Below, in pieces: positions 23,050 through 34,569 of a DNA stretch of 64,000 nucleotides. The notes beneath the pieces were generated by a model. That model had not been told where the DNA came from. It was given only the letters and a program-made list of their open reading frames with translations, and made no database searches. This stretch comes from Sternotherus odoratus (Eukaryota; Chordata; Testudines; Kinosternidae), in the NCBI GenBank assembly GCA_032164245.1, contig JAVMKO010000001.1, positions 167,205,434-167,269,433 of the forward strand, written 5' to 3'. Numbering within the stretch: position 1 is the stretch's first letter; the number at the start of each line of letters is the position of its first letter. The position numbers were made by a program, and so were the translations under genes.

Positions 23050-24860
23050 GTAGCACAGAGACATTTAGGCATCTGTGTGGGACTGCTGGATCTAATCTGT
23101 CAAAGGATGACATGAGACGTAATTTTCTGGGCCAAAGAAAAGGCTTTAGATTGATCCAATAAGTATTGACTTTCAAGTTTTCACTTTACCCATGAATGGG
23201 GGGACACTAATGCAGCCTGGGAATCTGCACACACATGGAGGAAATGTAGGTTTAAGATCACCTGGCAGAATCTTAGAAGGGAAATTGAGACTGCACATAA
23301 CAGCATGAGAGGAGTTTGAAAAACCCCTTGCCCTATTTGCGACTTGCACAGACAGAGAGGAAGCCATAAGCAGAGGACATGTTTAAACAGAAGACATGCA
23401 ATACAAGCAGAAGGCATGTTCAAACAAAAGACCCAGATACATTTTGAATTCAGGTTGGTTCTCTCTCATCAAAGCCAGGGTATAGACTAATATCCTTCGC
23501 ATCTCTGAGGCTCATACTAATATTGTGTAGAAATGCTTATTATGGTACAGAGAGCACATTGATCAACCCCTCACTTTTGGCTACTGGTTCAGATAATTTT
23601 GCTCTGTCTATCTCCCTTTCCTCCTCCCCACACTGTTGTATCAAGAATTTTCGGGAATGATTATTTAAAATGTATTTTCTTCTTAATTTGTAGGAATTAA
23701 AAGAGAATCTGGACAAATCCTTCAGCTACCCTCACCACATTTTTCCTTTCTCTGGCCTTCTGCTTCCTTACTGAGAGATATCAGCTCCAAATCTCCAACA
23801 GCCTGACCTACTATGATAGAACACTAGCTACTAAGCAGTGAACACAATAGAATCATGCAAAAGTAATGCTTAAATGCTAGCAAACACCAACTGTAACTTC
23901 TACAATTAAAAAGAGACAAAAGTCAATCAAAATACTGCTAGGAGGTATGAATTTCACAAACAGAGTATCATGTTTTAATAACTGCTGCCCCTCCCCCCAA
24001 GGCCCTGCTCCACCCCTCCATCACTTGTCCTTACCGCAAGTAAAAAGTGGAAGGTCACTGCCCAGACACGATAGCATGCATCAGCCAGCTTCAAGTTCTT
24101 TTGTACAAGATACTGAACATTCTGACTAATTTTGTTTTTCGAGTCAAATCTTAGTGCTTAAAGTTAATTCCTCAAACCCGTACTTCCACACCTATAAAAA
24201 GTGGTCTGTTTTTCAGAACTGGTGAACTACCTATGGGTTCCATTGATCTCCAGTTGTGTTCAAGTTTAGAAAACAAAAAAGGTAACAAGCAGTGCTAAAT
24301 ACCTTGCTTTCCTTGGCGATAAGAAAACCTCTCTCTGAGAAACTGCTTACATTTGCTTGGTGTGTGTGAGAGAGGCATTTTGTGAAGTCTGGGAGTGATC
24401 TTTGAAATACATATCTGGGGATATGATTTAAATGGTTAAAGCTCTGTTTTGCCATGACTTCAAACCATAGACCACCTTCATAAAAAAGAATAGAGTGTAA
24501 ACATTAAATTATTTCTGCTAAATATCTAATACTGAAAATTGATACAGCAGATACTAAATCTGTTATCTATATTTCTACTAGAGTTCTGTAAATATTCAAA
24601 TTCACTAGAGATTTTCTGCAAACTGTATCCATGTTAATGAAACATGCACAGTGAACAATAACTACTTAAGGGACACGAATGTCATTTATGTTTAAGTTAG
24701 GGAAGTGGTGGGAAGAACAAAAAAATGTATTTGAAGAATGTGGGTTTGTTTGTAGCTTACATTTTGGAAGAAAAAGTGCAGTATCATTGAAAGCTAACTC
24801 CCCTAACAGGGCACAGTTTAGTGCAACCATGTCTGGCTTCCTGTGGATTTCACATTGCTT
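23050..24860. other. unassigned sequence
   Basis: No domain-bearing frame, RNA gene or repeat that I recognise. Frames of 60-80 codons lack coherent composition. Confidence 0.45.
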
Positions 24861-24873
24861 TATTTGACTAGAT

Positions 24874-25595
24874 CATGGGAGGGCAAACTACGGCCTGGGG
24901 GCCGCATGTGGCCCTTCAGACATTTTAATCCAGCCCTCGATCTCCCGTCAGGGAGCAGGATCTGGGGCTTGTCCTCTCTGTAGGTGCCGTGGCTCCACAT
25001 GGTTCCTACAAGCGGCAGCATGTCCCCCCTCCAGCTCCTACACATAGAAGCAGCCAAGGGACTCTACACGCTGTCCGCTCCCCAGGTGCTGCCCCCACAG
25101 CTCCCATTGGGTGGGAACCATGGCCAATGGGAGCTGAGGGGGGGACAGGGCAGCATGCAGAGCTGCCTGGCCATGCCTCCGCATAGGAGCGGGATCAGGG
25201 GGGGACATGCTACTGCTTCTGGGAGCTGCTTGAGGAAAGTGCTGCCCAGAGCCTGCACCCCTGGCCTCCTCCCACACCTCAATCCCTGCCCCAACCCTGA
25301 TCCCCCTTCTGCTCTCTGAACCCCTTGGTCTAAGCCTGGAGCACCCTCCTGAACCCCAAACCCTCATCCCCAGAGTCCGCACCCCCAGTCGGAGCCTCAT
25401 CCCCCTCCTACACTGAACCCTGTGCCCCAGCCCAAAGCCTGTTCCCGCACACTGAACTCCTCATTTCTAGATCCACCACAGAGCCTGCATCCCCCTCCTA
25501 CACCCCCAACCCCCAATTTCATTAGCATTCATGGCCCGCCATACAATTTCCTTACCCACATGTAGCCCTTGAGCCAAAAAGCTTGCTCACCCCTG
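24874..25595. mobile_element. non-autonomous hAT transposon, family A, 722 bp
   Basis: The left end CATGGGAGGGCAAACTACGG and the right end AAGCTTGCTCACCCCTG form an imperfect inverted repeat of the family A type. The 8-bp target duplication gactagat is perfect (24866-24873 and 25596-25603). The subterminal 'gggggccgcatgtggccc' is shared with other members. The interior is C-rich with repeated 'cctcatcccc' and 'cctgcacccc' phrases. No transposase. Frames of 65-120 codons are compositional. Confidence 0.94.
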
Positions 25596-25609
25596 GACTA
25601 GATTGATTA

Positions 25610-26200
25610 TTCCCTACAGAAGTCTGTCTCCCTCTCACACACATACATATTTTTTCCAGCATACACCATGAAGGTCCTAGACAAAAAGTAAATGAACCAC
25701 AACCGGGAAAATAGCCTTAAAAGTAGGGTTTATTTGAGGTCTGTTGAAAGATATCAGTATTCATTTACTGTAAAGAAACTCTATTTGAGGTATGGGAGGA
25801 GCCTACATTATATAGTTGAGCCACCAGAATTCTTCTGCTGATGATATATGTATATCAGTCTTGTGAAGTCAATAGTAGAATGAGACCTTATAGTTCAGCA
25901 CTAATATAATGTAGTTGAGATATTATGCGTAATGTAATTCAAAAAGCAATTTTCAAATTAATTTGACTGCCAACTGCATTTTATTTACTAGCACACTTAT
26001 CTAAGGCAGCATTTAAATGGTTTATTTAATCTAAAAAGCTTATTCAAGGACATTTTAAAATACTCTATTTGGATCTTTGTACAAAGAGTAAAATGAAAAT
26101 GCCGTCAGATAACAGGACAGAAATTTAGTGCAGGGAGAGGAAGTCTCAAAGCAGGGTAGGGGAAACAAAAAGAACAGAGGCTAGAGCTGGATTTGGAACG
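25610..26200. other. unassigned sequence
   Basis: AT-rich, no gene or repeat recognised. Confidence 0.45.
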
Positions 26201-26207
26201 CAAATAA

Positions 26208-26330
26208 TTGTTTGGAGATCCATTTGAAAATGCTGTGGTCACACCACAACATGCATCGCACCAGCCTAGTGGTTTTGGAGGTGGGCTGAAAGAAAATTCT
26301 TTGGGACCACTCCCAGATTTAATTGACATA
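26208..26330 (+). other. short coding-like stretch of unknown origin
   Basis: About 40 codons from a TTG at 26208 read with a protein-like composition: LFGDPFENAVVTPQ, then a Ser/Gly-rich stretch and NSLGPLPDLIDIY. A stop codon lies just before the TTG. Beyond about 26330 the frame continues open, but its composition looks random. The DPF tripeptide and low hydrophobicity resemble linker regions of endocytic adaptor proteins, but I cannot match it to a family. Possible readings are an exon (a weak AG acceptor lies at 26218-26219), a fragment of a processed pseudogene, or chance. Confidence 0.2.
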
Positions 26331-26339
26331 TACATAGTT

Positions 26340-27980
26340 GTAAACATAAATACAAATAGAGAGTTAACTCTTTGGGCCACTACCAGTCTCCTCTATTCGC
26401 GTTATGGTCTGTGGTCACTTACACACAGTACAATCATCAGCAGGAATCGAAACAAGGAACTCTGTACCAAAACAAAACAAACAAAACACACCCACCCACA
26501 ACTCTACAACTTGAGCTAAAAGGAAAACTTCCTAGCTGTAAGTAGCAAGATATTATAATCCATGCTTGGTCTTCCTCCTCATCCAAGACAGAGGATTATT
26601 TGAACAATTCTGATGAAACGTAGGTTATTTTTTGTTGTCATTTTCTTCAGTTAATTTATTGCACAATCAAAATTAGTTTTCAATATTAATATAAATAAGT
26701 GTTCATAACCAGCTAACTCATTCCTTTCCTGTTGAAACATGAGTTCCAAGAATTTTAAGTGAATCAAAGACAGGATGAATAAAAGATTGCTGGGAACACT
26801 GGTCTTGCCAGGTCCACAGCTTTTGGGCAGCCGCACCATGCCAGGGCTTCCAGACTCCCTGCAGTGCAGAACCCTCAAAGCCCAGGATCTAACAACAGCT
26901 CATCTCACTGTCATGCAACTAGAAGCCCTGAGAACCCCAGCTTGAGCCAGAGCTTCTCAGGACTTTTAAGACCTTAGTCATGGAGTTATCAGCCTGTGTC
27001 CATGGCAACCCCAGCATGCGACAGGCCCCAGACTGGGGGCCTCGGGGCTTCCATACTCCCAAGCCTGACTCAAAATAAAACCAAATATTGAAAACACGCA
27101 AAACATTTCCTACAAACTGAAAATCCCTCATTTAGACCAGTTCTACAGCCAACAGGGAGCTCCACTCTCCAAGACAGAGAGTTTGTTTTATTTTCCATTA
27201 TTCTGCCAGTGCTACTCAAACCATGTCCATCTGCAGTCCAGCTGGTTGGGGCTAGAGGGAAGCGGATTACACTATGAATGTATATACTGACCGAGACTTG
27301 TTACATAATTATCACTCCTTCCTGTGCTAGCCCTAACACCTTTGCTGCTTCTAGTAACCATTACTCTAATTACAAAAGTACTTTGTAAATGCAAGATGTC
27401 TGTTATATGTAAATAGTTACTAGATAAAATGGCAGTCAACAGGATTCATGAGTATGTCCCATAATTACTGATTTTTCTAGGTTCAGTAAGACTTGTGCAC
27501 AGTATTGCCATTCACAAGCATTCAAAAATCAGAAGTCAAACCTTAAAATAAATACTTCACACACACAATTCAGGCCCCCTAAGAAACAGGTAGAATGACT
27601 ACAAACTAGCCTTCTGTATATAAAAAACAATTTGTGGCTCCTTTCAATTAATGGTAAAACCATTAAAATGGTTTGTTTGTAAAAATATTTAATTAAAAAA
27701 TGCATATACTTTAATAAGATCTATTTGCAAGAAATATGTTGTCCACATATATTTATATATTACACACACATGCAAAAGAGAGTTCTCAGAATATTTACTT
27801 GGCTTAGATTTAAATGCCTTTACTGTTGGGTTGTTCCCAACCCCTTTTTCTCCTCCTTCACTTTATGTCTCAGGGATTAGGATTTTTGCAAACTCATCTC
27901 CAATACTTGGGAATGACATAATGAGGAACAAACACCTTGAAACCAAATTAGGAGAGAGAAAAAAGAAGTTACATATCATG
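26340..27980. other. unassigned sequence
   Basis: No gene or RNA recognised. The part 27400-27830 is especially AT-rich ('atatatttatatattacac'). Confidence 0.45.
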
Positions 27981-27989
27981 CTTTTTCTA

Positions 27990-28180
27990 ACCAACAGCAA
28001 TTAGGCAAAGAAATGATCTATCTAGGGAGGTAGCTGGCACATCGTCATTAGAGGTGTTAAGAGCATGATCAATAAAACACTTGAGGGACTAGCATAGGAA
28101 AACATATCTTGCTCCATGCCAGAGGGTAGACTAAATGGCCCAGGAGGACATTTCTAGGCATATTTAAGACTGTAGGGTAA
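27990..28180 (+). mobile_element. probable CR1 3' end, plus strand
   Basis: The phrases 'gagggtagactaaatggcc' and 'caggaggacatttctaggc' match the usual end of CR1 elements (a 'gactagatgaccc..gaggtccctt' type sequence), preceded by 'ttagaggtgttaagagcatg'. It is old and has no clear octamer tail. Confidence 0.5.
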
Positions 28181-28969
28181 TACTTTTAATCTTTAAGAAG
28201 AAAAATTATAGAAAGCAAAATCTCATCTCTTTCTGGTTTTAAGGATAAGGAAAAGCTGCTATTTTTGTTTTTCTAAATTCTCCCATATCCATTTGCTAGT
28301 AGTTTTTCTTCTAGTAATATGTTTCTATGCAATGTACTTCAAGTGACTCCACTTAGATAAAAAGGTCTTTGAACAGATCTTGTAAAAGTCTTTTCTTAAA
28401 AATGCATAGATAGAAATGGACTTTAAAGGTCAGCCTTGTGATTTTCAAGATGCTATGTTCACATATTCCGTTAAGGGGCACCTGCCTTGCTTGCAAATGA
28501 GGAATCGTTTGTTCCAAAATGGAAGCAGATTGATCTGTGTTTTGTTTAATGAAATCAAAAATAAAAACCAGCATTAATTCTCCTAATAAACTTTTAAATG
28601 CCACAATCTGGCTTTTCTGGATAAACAGTTCATCAGAACCAGTTATGGGACTGATTCTTTCCTTGGATTTACACGCAGTCCTTCCATAGAAGTGAATGGG
28701 GTATGCATGTACATCTAAGCACAGAATTTAAGCCTCAGTGTGTGAGCGAAAGAAATCAACACACGCTCAAACTTGTCCTGCAATCAAAAGAATTCGGTTT
28801 CACAACCAGATTCTAGTTATATGTTAGAAAGTTTTCACAGGTTAAGTATCAACACAGAAAAGTCAGTCCCATGCAGTATAAGGATCTGAAAGTTTTCCCT
28901 TTCTAGCAGGTACACGAGGTTAACAGGTTACTGGAATCATATAATGACACATTAAATGTTTGAAGATGA

Positions 28970-29440
28970 AGGATCACCGTGTCCTTTCTGCTTTTCCCTT
29001 ATCCAATGCCACATCCGTCCTCCCCTGAAATGTCATTGGCCAATTGTGGAGAAAAATAATTAGTTTCACTCTACTTCCTGCTAATTATGGAGTGTATAAT
29101 CTGCCAAATGATGTACATGCTCTTGTTGACTGTGGCCTACTGCCTCCCCTTGCTATCACAGACATACGCACAGGCAGGCAGCGAATGGCTTACCAGTGAC
29201 AGCTGGCAAACCAGCCTCTGGGAATAAAACATTTTAGCACTTCATAAATTTCTAACAAGGTTTCAAATTGCTTCAGTTTCCCTCCTCTCAGCTCTATCAG
29301 CCTAGCAAAAGGAGGGAAAATGCTAATTAAATCTACAGTGGGAAAGTATAACTGGTAAGATAGTTCATTATTTTTAATAAGTAGCAATTAGACCACAACT
29401 CCAAGGAAAGTGGGAGTCCTCCCCCATCCCGATGGGCAAT
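28970..29440. promoter_or_regulatory. candidate conserved noncoding element
   Basis: This repeat-free, high-complexity block has several motifs common in developmental enhancers: 'cattggccaattgtgg' (CCAAT-like palindrome), 'aaaataattagtttc' and 'cctgctaattatgg' and 'aatgctaattaaat' (TAAT homeodomain cores). It contains no coding frame. Conservation cannot be judged from one sequence. Confidence 0.3.
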
Positions 29441-30228
29441 GTGGAAAAGCCAAAATAAATTCTTCTGTCTCATTGGTTTTAACCCACTAAAGAGTAAAAT
29501 ATGTTAAAGAGCAGCTGCCTAACATCCTGAAACTTAATGGAAGGTGATGCACAGTACACTAGAAACCTGAAAGGAACAAGCAGCACAGTTGAATGTTAAT
29601 GTTAAGGTTTCATGCCACCATTTATAACATATGGTTTCAAAATTCCTCTGTAAGACTGCCATCAGGATAAAACGCTGAATTATTATTGATGTGAAAATGT
29701 ACTGGATTATTGTGCATCTGACATCTTGTCAATAGGAATACAGCTGATGTAAAGTAATGGAATGCAAATGACAATTGATCATATTTATAGCACACTATCT
29801 TACCGTGAACAAAAGCAGCTCTCATTTTAAATGTGAAAACAGAGGAGTAGGTCTAGGGCCAAGGGCAGCAGGAAATCAGCTTAAGTTAATACGGTGATAA
29901 GGAAGGGTCTGAAAGACAGGGGGTATACACGCAAGATGGGAGTGTGGGATGGAGGAAGGGAGAAGAGGCCCCTAGGAAATAGTATAAAATATAAATATAA
30001 AAATGTTTTATGGAAAACAAACACTGCTGTAGATAGTGTAAGAGAAGAGACTGATATTACTACACCATCGTATCTATTTTACCTGATGCACCAAATTCAG
30101 CCCTGGATACATGCATTCCTATCTCATCATAATTAGTGGAAACCATACACAAACATTTGTTGGCAGAATTTATCCCCTTTGCTAGTAGGGTTTTATTTAG
30201 ACAGAGTTCATGTGCTATAACGATAGTG

Positions 30229-30792
30229 CAGAGGTGGGCAAACTATGGCTCAAACTCCTGGCCGGGGAGGCTACCCTCAGCTCCTCCCTGGCTGTCCCTC
30301 CTCCCCTGCAGCCTCAGCACACTGCGCCGCTCACAGTGACATGACTGGCTCCAGCTGGACAGTGGGGCTGTGAGCTTCTGCCCCTCTGAGCGGCATGGTA
30401 AGGGGGCAAGGAGTGGGGGTGGAGGGGTGTTGGATAAGGGCAGAAAGCCCCGGGGGCAGTCAAGGAACAGGGGGTGGTTGGATGGGGTGGAGGTTAGGGG
30501 GTGGTGGCATGGGTGTGGGAGCCCCTGGGGGTTGGGCTGTCAGGGGGAGGAGGTATAGATAAGGGTAAGGACGGTCAGGGACAGGGAGCAAGGGGGGTTG
30601 GATAAGGGGTGTGATCCCAGGGGGCAGTTAGGAGAGGAGGGGCCTGGGATGGGGGGGTCAGGGGACAAGGAGCAGGGGGGGTTGGATGGGTCATGAGTTC
30701 TTAGGGGGGAAGTCAAGGGGCGGGAAGTTTGAAGGGCCAGCCTTCCATACAGTTTTGCAACGACCTTGGGCCAAAATGTTTGCCCACCCCTA
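30229..30792. mobile_element. non-autonomous hAT transposon, family A, 564 bp
   Basis: The left end CAGAGGTGGGCAAAC matches the right end GTTTGCCCACCCCTA at 13 of 15 positions. The flanks cgatagtg (30221-30228) and ctatactg (30793-30800) agree at six of eight positions, suggesting an older insertion. The last bases before the right terminus, 'ccttgggccaaaat', are nearly those of the 11153 element. Interior GC-rich with G runs, no transposase. Confidence 0.85.
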
Positions 30793-30841
30793 CTATACTG
30801 ATAGTACAGCACTATTCACCTGAAATGAGAGGGGAGGGGAA

Positions 30842-30888
30842 AAGAAAGAAACAGATTCTAGGAAAGAAAGAAACAGATTCTAGGAATT
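30842..30888. repeat. 22-bp direct tandem repeat
   Basis: The unit 'aaagaaagaaacagattcta' plus 'gg' is present twice in tandem. A small local duplication. Confidence 0.8.
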
Positions 30889-31177
30889 AAAACAAAACAA
30901 AATAAAACAGTGAATTTGAGTTTGAATCACATGGCCCCAGTGGAGCCCTCAGCTACACAATGTGAACTCTCATAGATGGGGATTGAGGACAATACACATC
31001 AGAGAAGATGTCTTTATTCTGCGCTGGCAAGAAGAAGATTGTGCCAGTAGGACAACTGACTGTAGTGCCCCCCTCTCAGTTGATTCTCAAAGCACAGATG
31101 CCTCTTCTAGATGGACATTTGCCATGAAGTATGTTTCTTTGCATAGGAAAGATTAATATAAAAAATACTGTCAACAA

Positions 31178-31345
31178 GAGAGAAGTCGGGCGAGGTAATA
31201 TTTTTTATTGAACCAACTTCTGATGGTGAGAGAGACAAGCTTTCGATCTTACACAGAGTTCTTCAGCGCTGTGTCAGTTCCAAGGCTTACAATAAAAGAT
31301 ATTACATCACCCACCTTGCGTCTTTAATATCCTGGCACCAACATG
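31178..31345. repeat. palindromic-ended interspersed repeat
   Basis: The left part 'gggcgaggtaatattttt' followed by 'attgaaccaacttctgatgg' and 'gagagacaagctttcg' is opposed by the right part 'aaaagatattacatcaccc' and 'accttgcgtctttaatatc'. The two ends pair as inverted repeats. This is a widely scattered sauropsid repeat; a single arm occurs at 16330. The mechanism is probably DNA-transposon-like. Confidence 0.7.
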
Positions 31346-31349
31346 GCTC

Positions 31350-32375
31350 CACCACCCCTGCAAACAATGTTGTCAGATATTCAGTCCCCCTAATTATCTC
31401 ACTACTGTGTAACGAGGCCTCCACGCTTGGACATATTTCTGAAAAATGACTTGCAATAAAAAATATATCAAAGCTGCTGTTTAGCTTTTGAAACATGTAG
31501 GCTTTAAAACTACAAGATGTCTGAGCGAGCCTAGTGAAATATCTGCAGACTGCTACCTGTTTCTGCCCATTGGCAGTTCTAAACAAACGTGACCTACTTA
31601 TATCTGGTTACCCCATTTTCCAATTAACCACAATAACTTAGGGCACTGATGCTATCTCTGAGGCACATGATGCCTGCTATGCCAACCTCAAGTGCAGGTT
31701 GAAATCTCAGAGAAGATAGGATCAGCGGCAATTAAACCTTACAAGCCTGAGTCACATCTCTTCCCCATAAAAACATCCTTCACAGGCAGTTACTGGTGTG
31801 TTCCTGCATGAGGTGGTGCATGTCTCTCCCAGTGTCTTATCATCCAAAGTGGAGTCAGGGTGTTAATGGGGAAGAAGGCAGGGAGGGAGGGAAATGAAAG
31901 AAATAACAAGAAGAAGGGGACACAGACTGAGAAGAGGAAAAGGAGCATGTGGGGACCAATTGAAAGTAAGAGAAGAAACAACAGAACAAACATTCTGCTG
32001 GCCTCATATCTGGAATTCACACTCAAAGAGATTCAGAATTACAGATTTAGGCTGATTGCTGAAGCACCATATCCTACATCTCTTTTCCGTGATATGGAGT
32101 TGATTCTCATACAAGGGGTTACACAGCTCTCACAAGACACCTTCCACAAATTCAAAAGAATAACTTCTCCATCGCCCTGGTAAAGATTCACAGAAATATA
32201 TCTGTTCTTACTTTAGCTCTTAATTCATCTTTGTAATGACAAGCAATAAACAGTGATGGTCATTGCTCAGTTAGGCCTCCTCACAAATGCTACATCCGAA
32301 GTGCTCTCAACTATAGGATTTCATGAGAATCGAGTGTAAATCATTTCACTCACAGTACTACTGAAAGTTGAAATC
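31350..32375. other. unassigned sequence
   Basis: A plus frame of 107 codons at 31860-32183 is Lys/Arg/Asn-rich at its start and shows no domain. No RNA gene or transposon end seen. Confidence 0.4.
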
Positions 32376-32379
32376 TGCA

Positions 32380-32640
32380 AAGTTCAAAATGGAAATTAGA
32401 TACATTTTTTTAAAATTGAGGGATATTAACCATTGGAACAGCACCCCATGGGGTCTAATAAATTATTAATCACTGACGGGGTCTTTAAATCAAGATTGGC
32501 TGCCTTTGTAAGAGATATGCTTTAGTTCAACCATTGGACTAGATGCAAAAATCACAGGGTGAAAGTCTATGGTCTCTATTATGCAGGAGATCAGACAAGA
32601 TTACAGTCATCTTTTCTAGCCCCCCAAAATCCATGAAAGG
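32380..32640 (+). mobile_element. CR1 LINE 3' end, plus strand
   Basis: Motifs in order are 'gggatattaaccattgg', 'aacagcaccccatggggtc', 'ttaatcactgacggggtc', 'tttaaatcaagattggctg', 'gaaagtctatggtctc', 'aggagatcagacaag' and a final 'aaaatccatgaaa'. These match a CR1 ORF2 terminus and 3' UTR in the sense direction. 5' truncated and non-coding. Confidence 0.82.
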
Positions 32641-32814
32641 TGAACATGAGAAGAAAGATGAGGAGCTATGTTTCTCAAGTACAATACAAATCCAAAAATC
32701 ATCATAAATGTGTTCTCAGAGTTCACATGAGAACATTAACTTTAAGTAATAGTTGGAACTTTTACAAAAGGGGAAAAAATCTAGCAATTCAGCTTCTTAT
32801 TACAAATTAGGGTT

Positions 32815-33150
32815 CCGATTTATATTCACAGTCAACTTCTGGAACTCATTGCTGGGGGATGTTGTGAAGACCAAAGGTCTAACTGGATTCAAAAAATAAT
32901 TAAATAAGTTCACAGTGGATAGGTCCATCAATGGCTAGAAGCCAAGATAGTTAGGGGCACAATCCCATGTGCTGAATGTTCCTAAATCTCTGTCTGCCAG
33001 AAGCTCAGACTGGATAACAGGGAATGGATCACTCAATAGTTGCCCTGTTAATTTCCTCTGGGGCACCTGGCACTGGACACTGTTGGAACTCAGGTTACTG
33101 GGCTAGATGGACTATTGGTCTGGCCCAGTATGATCATTCTTATGCTATTA
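32815..33150 (+). mobile_element. CR1 LINE 3' end, plus strand
   Basis: The sequence runs 'acttctggaactcattgc', 'gatgttgtgaagacc', 'ataggtccatcaatggct', 'ctctggggcacctggcac', 'gggctagatggactattgg', 'tctggcccagtatgatc' and ends 'attcttatgctatta', close to the TTCTTATG tail of CR1. It is the same subfamily, in the opposite direction, as the copies at 8862 and 19859. It lies about 175 bp downstream of another CR1 end of a different subfamily. Confidence 0.92.
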
Positions 33151-33159
33151 TTAGCACAC

Positions 33160-34320
33160 TCCAACAACTGTCACAGGCAGTAAGAAGGAACTGAGGGTGT
33201 CGGGGAGGCTCTGCATTTTATACTATCACACAACAGCATGAGGCAACAGAGGGCATATGCACTGCCCCGACTGGTACCACTGAGGGGAAAAGTCTCAGAC
33301 AACAGTGCACTAGGGATCACACACCTGAAGTGGAATGGATACATGCAATCGCTCAAAGAAAAAAAAACAAAGCTTTTAAAACCCCACAATAAGATAGTTT
33401 TTGGTCTCAAAACAGTAATGAAATTGAATGCAATCTCCAATTACATGAGCCCCTAAAAGAGTTCCTAAATCAATCTGGTTCCAGAGCTAGTTTGTCAGGC
33501 AAAGATTTGGAAAGACTGACAATGGCCCTACAGTCTCTGCTGGACTTGTGAAGGTCAGTCATTGGCTACCCCACTACCAAAATACCTTTAAATAGGTTAC
33601 AGCTAAGTTCAGCCTCTTTTGTATGCTACAAAAAAGTGTTCCTAAATCTGCACAGACCTGGGGTTTTTGTTTCTAGACTAATCTTAATTTCAGAGGGTGG
33701 ATTTGCTCCAGAGGTGTTCCTGTCTGTAGACTACAGAAAACTTCACTGAGTCACAAATATAAGAGGAAATAATTTTTCAGTTAACTCAGGCCTGAAATTC
33801 ATACAGTTAACTCACCTTTACCTAAACTCTCCGATCATTGGACAAGGTCACACTAAAGCACTTCTGGATCAATCCAAAGCTTTTGTTTATCCTAGAAAAC
33901 ATGCTGCATTTAATCCTTTGGTTTATTACATCCAGCAGCACACATGGAGGTTTAAGTAACCTGCATTAAATAATCTGAGTGATAATTTAGTGCAGAAGAA
34001 ACCAATAAAACATACTCATTAAAGCAATAAACCTCTTGTAAGAATAAGTAATTTCATGATCAAAACTTAAATAGAAAGAACATGTGTATAGGTATTGTTT
34101 TATATATCACAACTTTAACAAAAGTAAGGTTGACACTTGGTTCTTAATCATATCAATGTTGCTTAATATAACTGGTACAAGAATTAAAAATCCACTCCAG
34201 TGCTGCTCCATTTCCTTGTCAGTCTTTGACGTGGCACTGCTTGCCCGCCCCATCCACGGAAGGGTACAGCTATCTGCCAGTGGCAGCATGCTCACCAGTC
34301 AGATCAGATAGACACATATT
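33160..34320. other. unassigned sequence
   Basis: No gene, RNA or transposon end recognised. Opposed frames near 33171-33456 and 34084-34311 lack domains. Confidence 0.45.
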
Positions 34321-34326
34321 ACCTCT

Positions 34327-34505
34327 GCTTGAGCTAGCATGCTGAAAATAGTAGTGTTGCGGGGAGTAGCATGGGTGGTGGCTCAGGTTAACTGCCCAAG
34401 TACAAACCCAGGGAGTACCAGTGGGTTTTTACTTGGTAGCTAGCCTGAGCTACGGCCTGTGCTACCTCCCAGCTATGCTGCTATTTTTAGCACTCTAGCT
34501 CAAGC
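34327..34505. repeat. 179-bp imperfect palindrome (fold-back repeat)
   Basis: The left arm 'gcttgagctagcatgctg', 'aaaatagtagtgttgc' and 'ggtggctcaggttaac' pairs with the right arm 'tagctagcctgagctac', 'tatgctgctatttttagc' and 'actctagctcaagc'. Arms of about 75 bp surround a short spacer with 'acccagggagtaccagtggg'. Such snap-back units are typical of short non-autonomous DNA transposons. Confidence 0.85.
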
Positions 34506-34569
34506 AGAGCTAGTGCCTCTGTGATGACGCACTCTCCCAGCTGCAGCGTAGATGAATCCCAAAAGAAAA

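Noticed and set aside
31178..31345. A tRNA-like or SINE head
   Set aside because: No A and B box pair could be found; the opposed arms fit a DNA-transposon remnant better.
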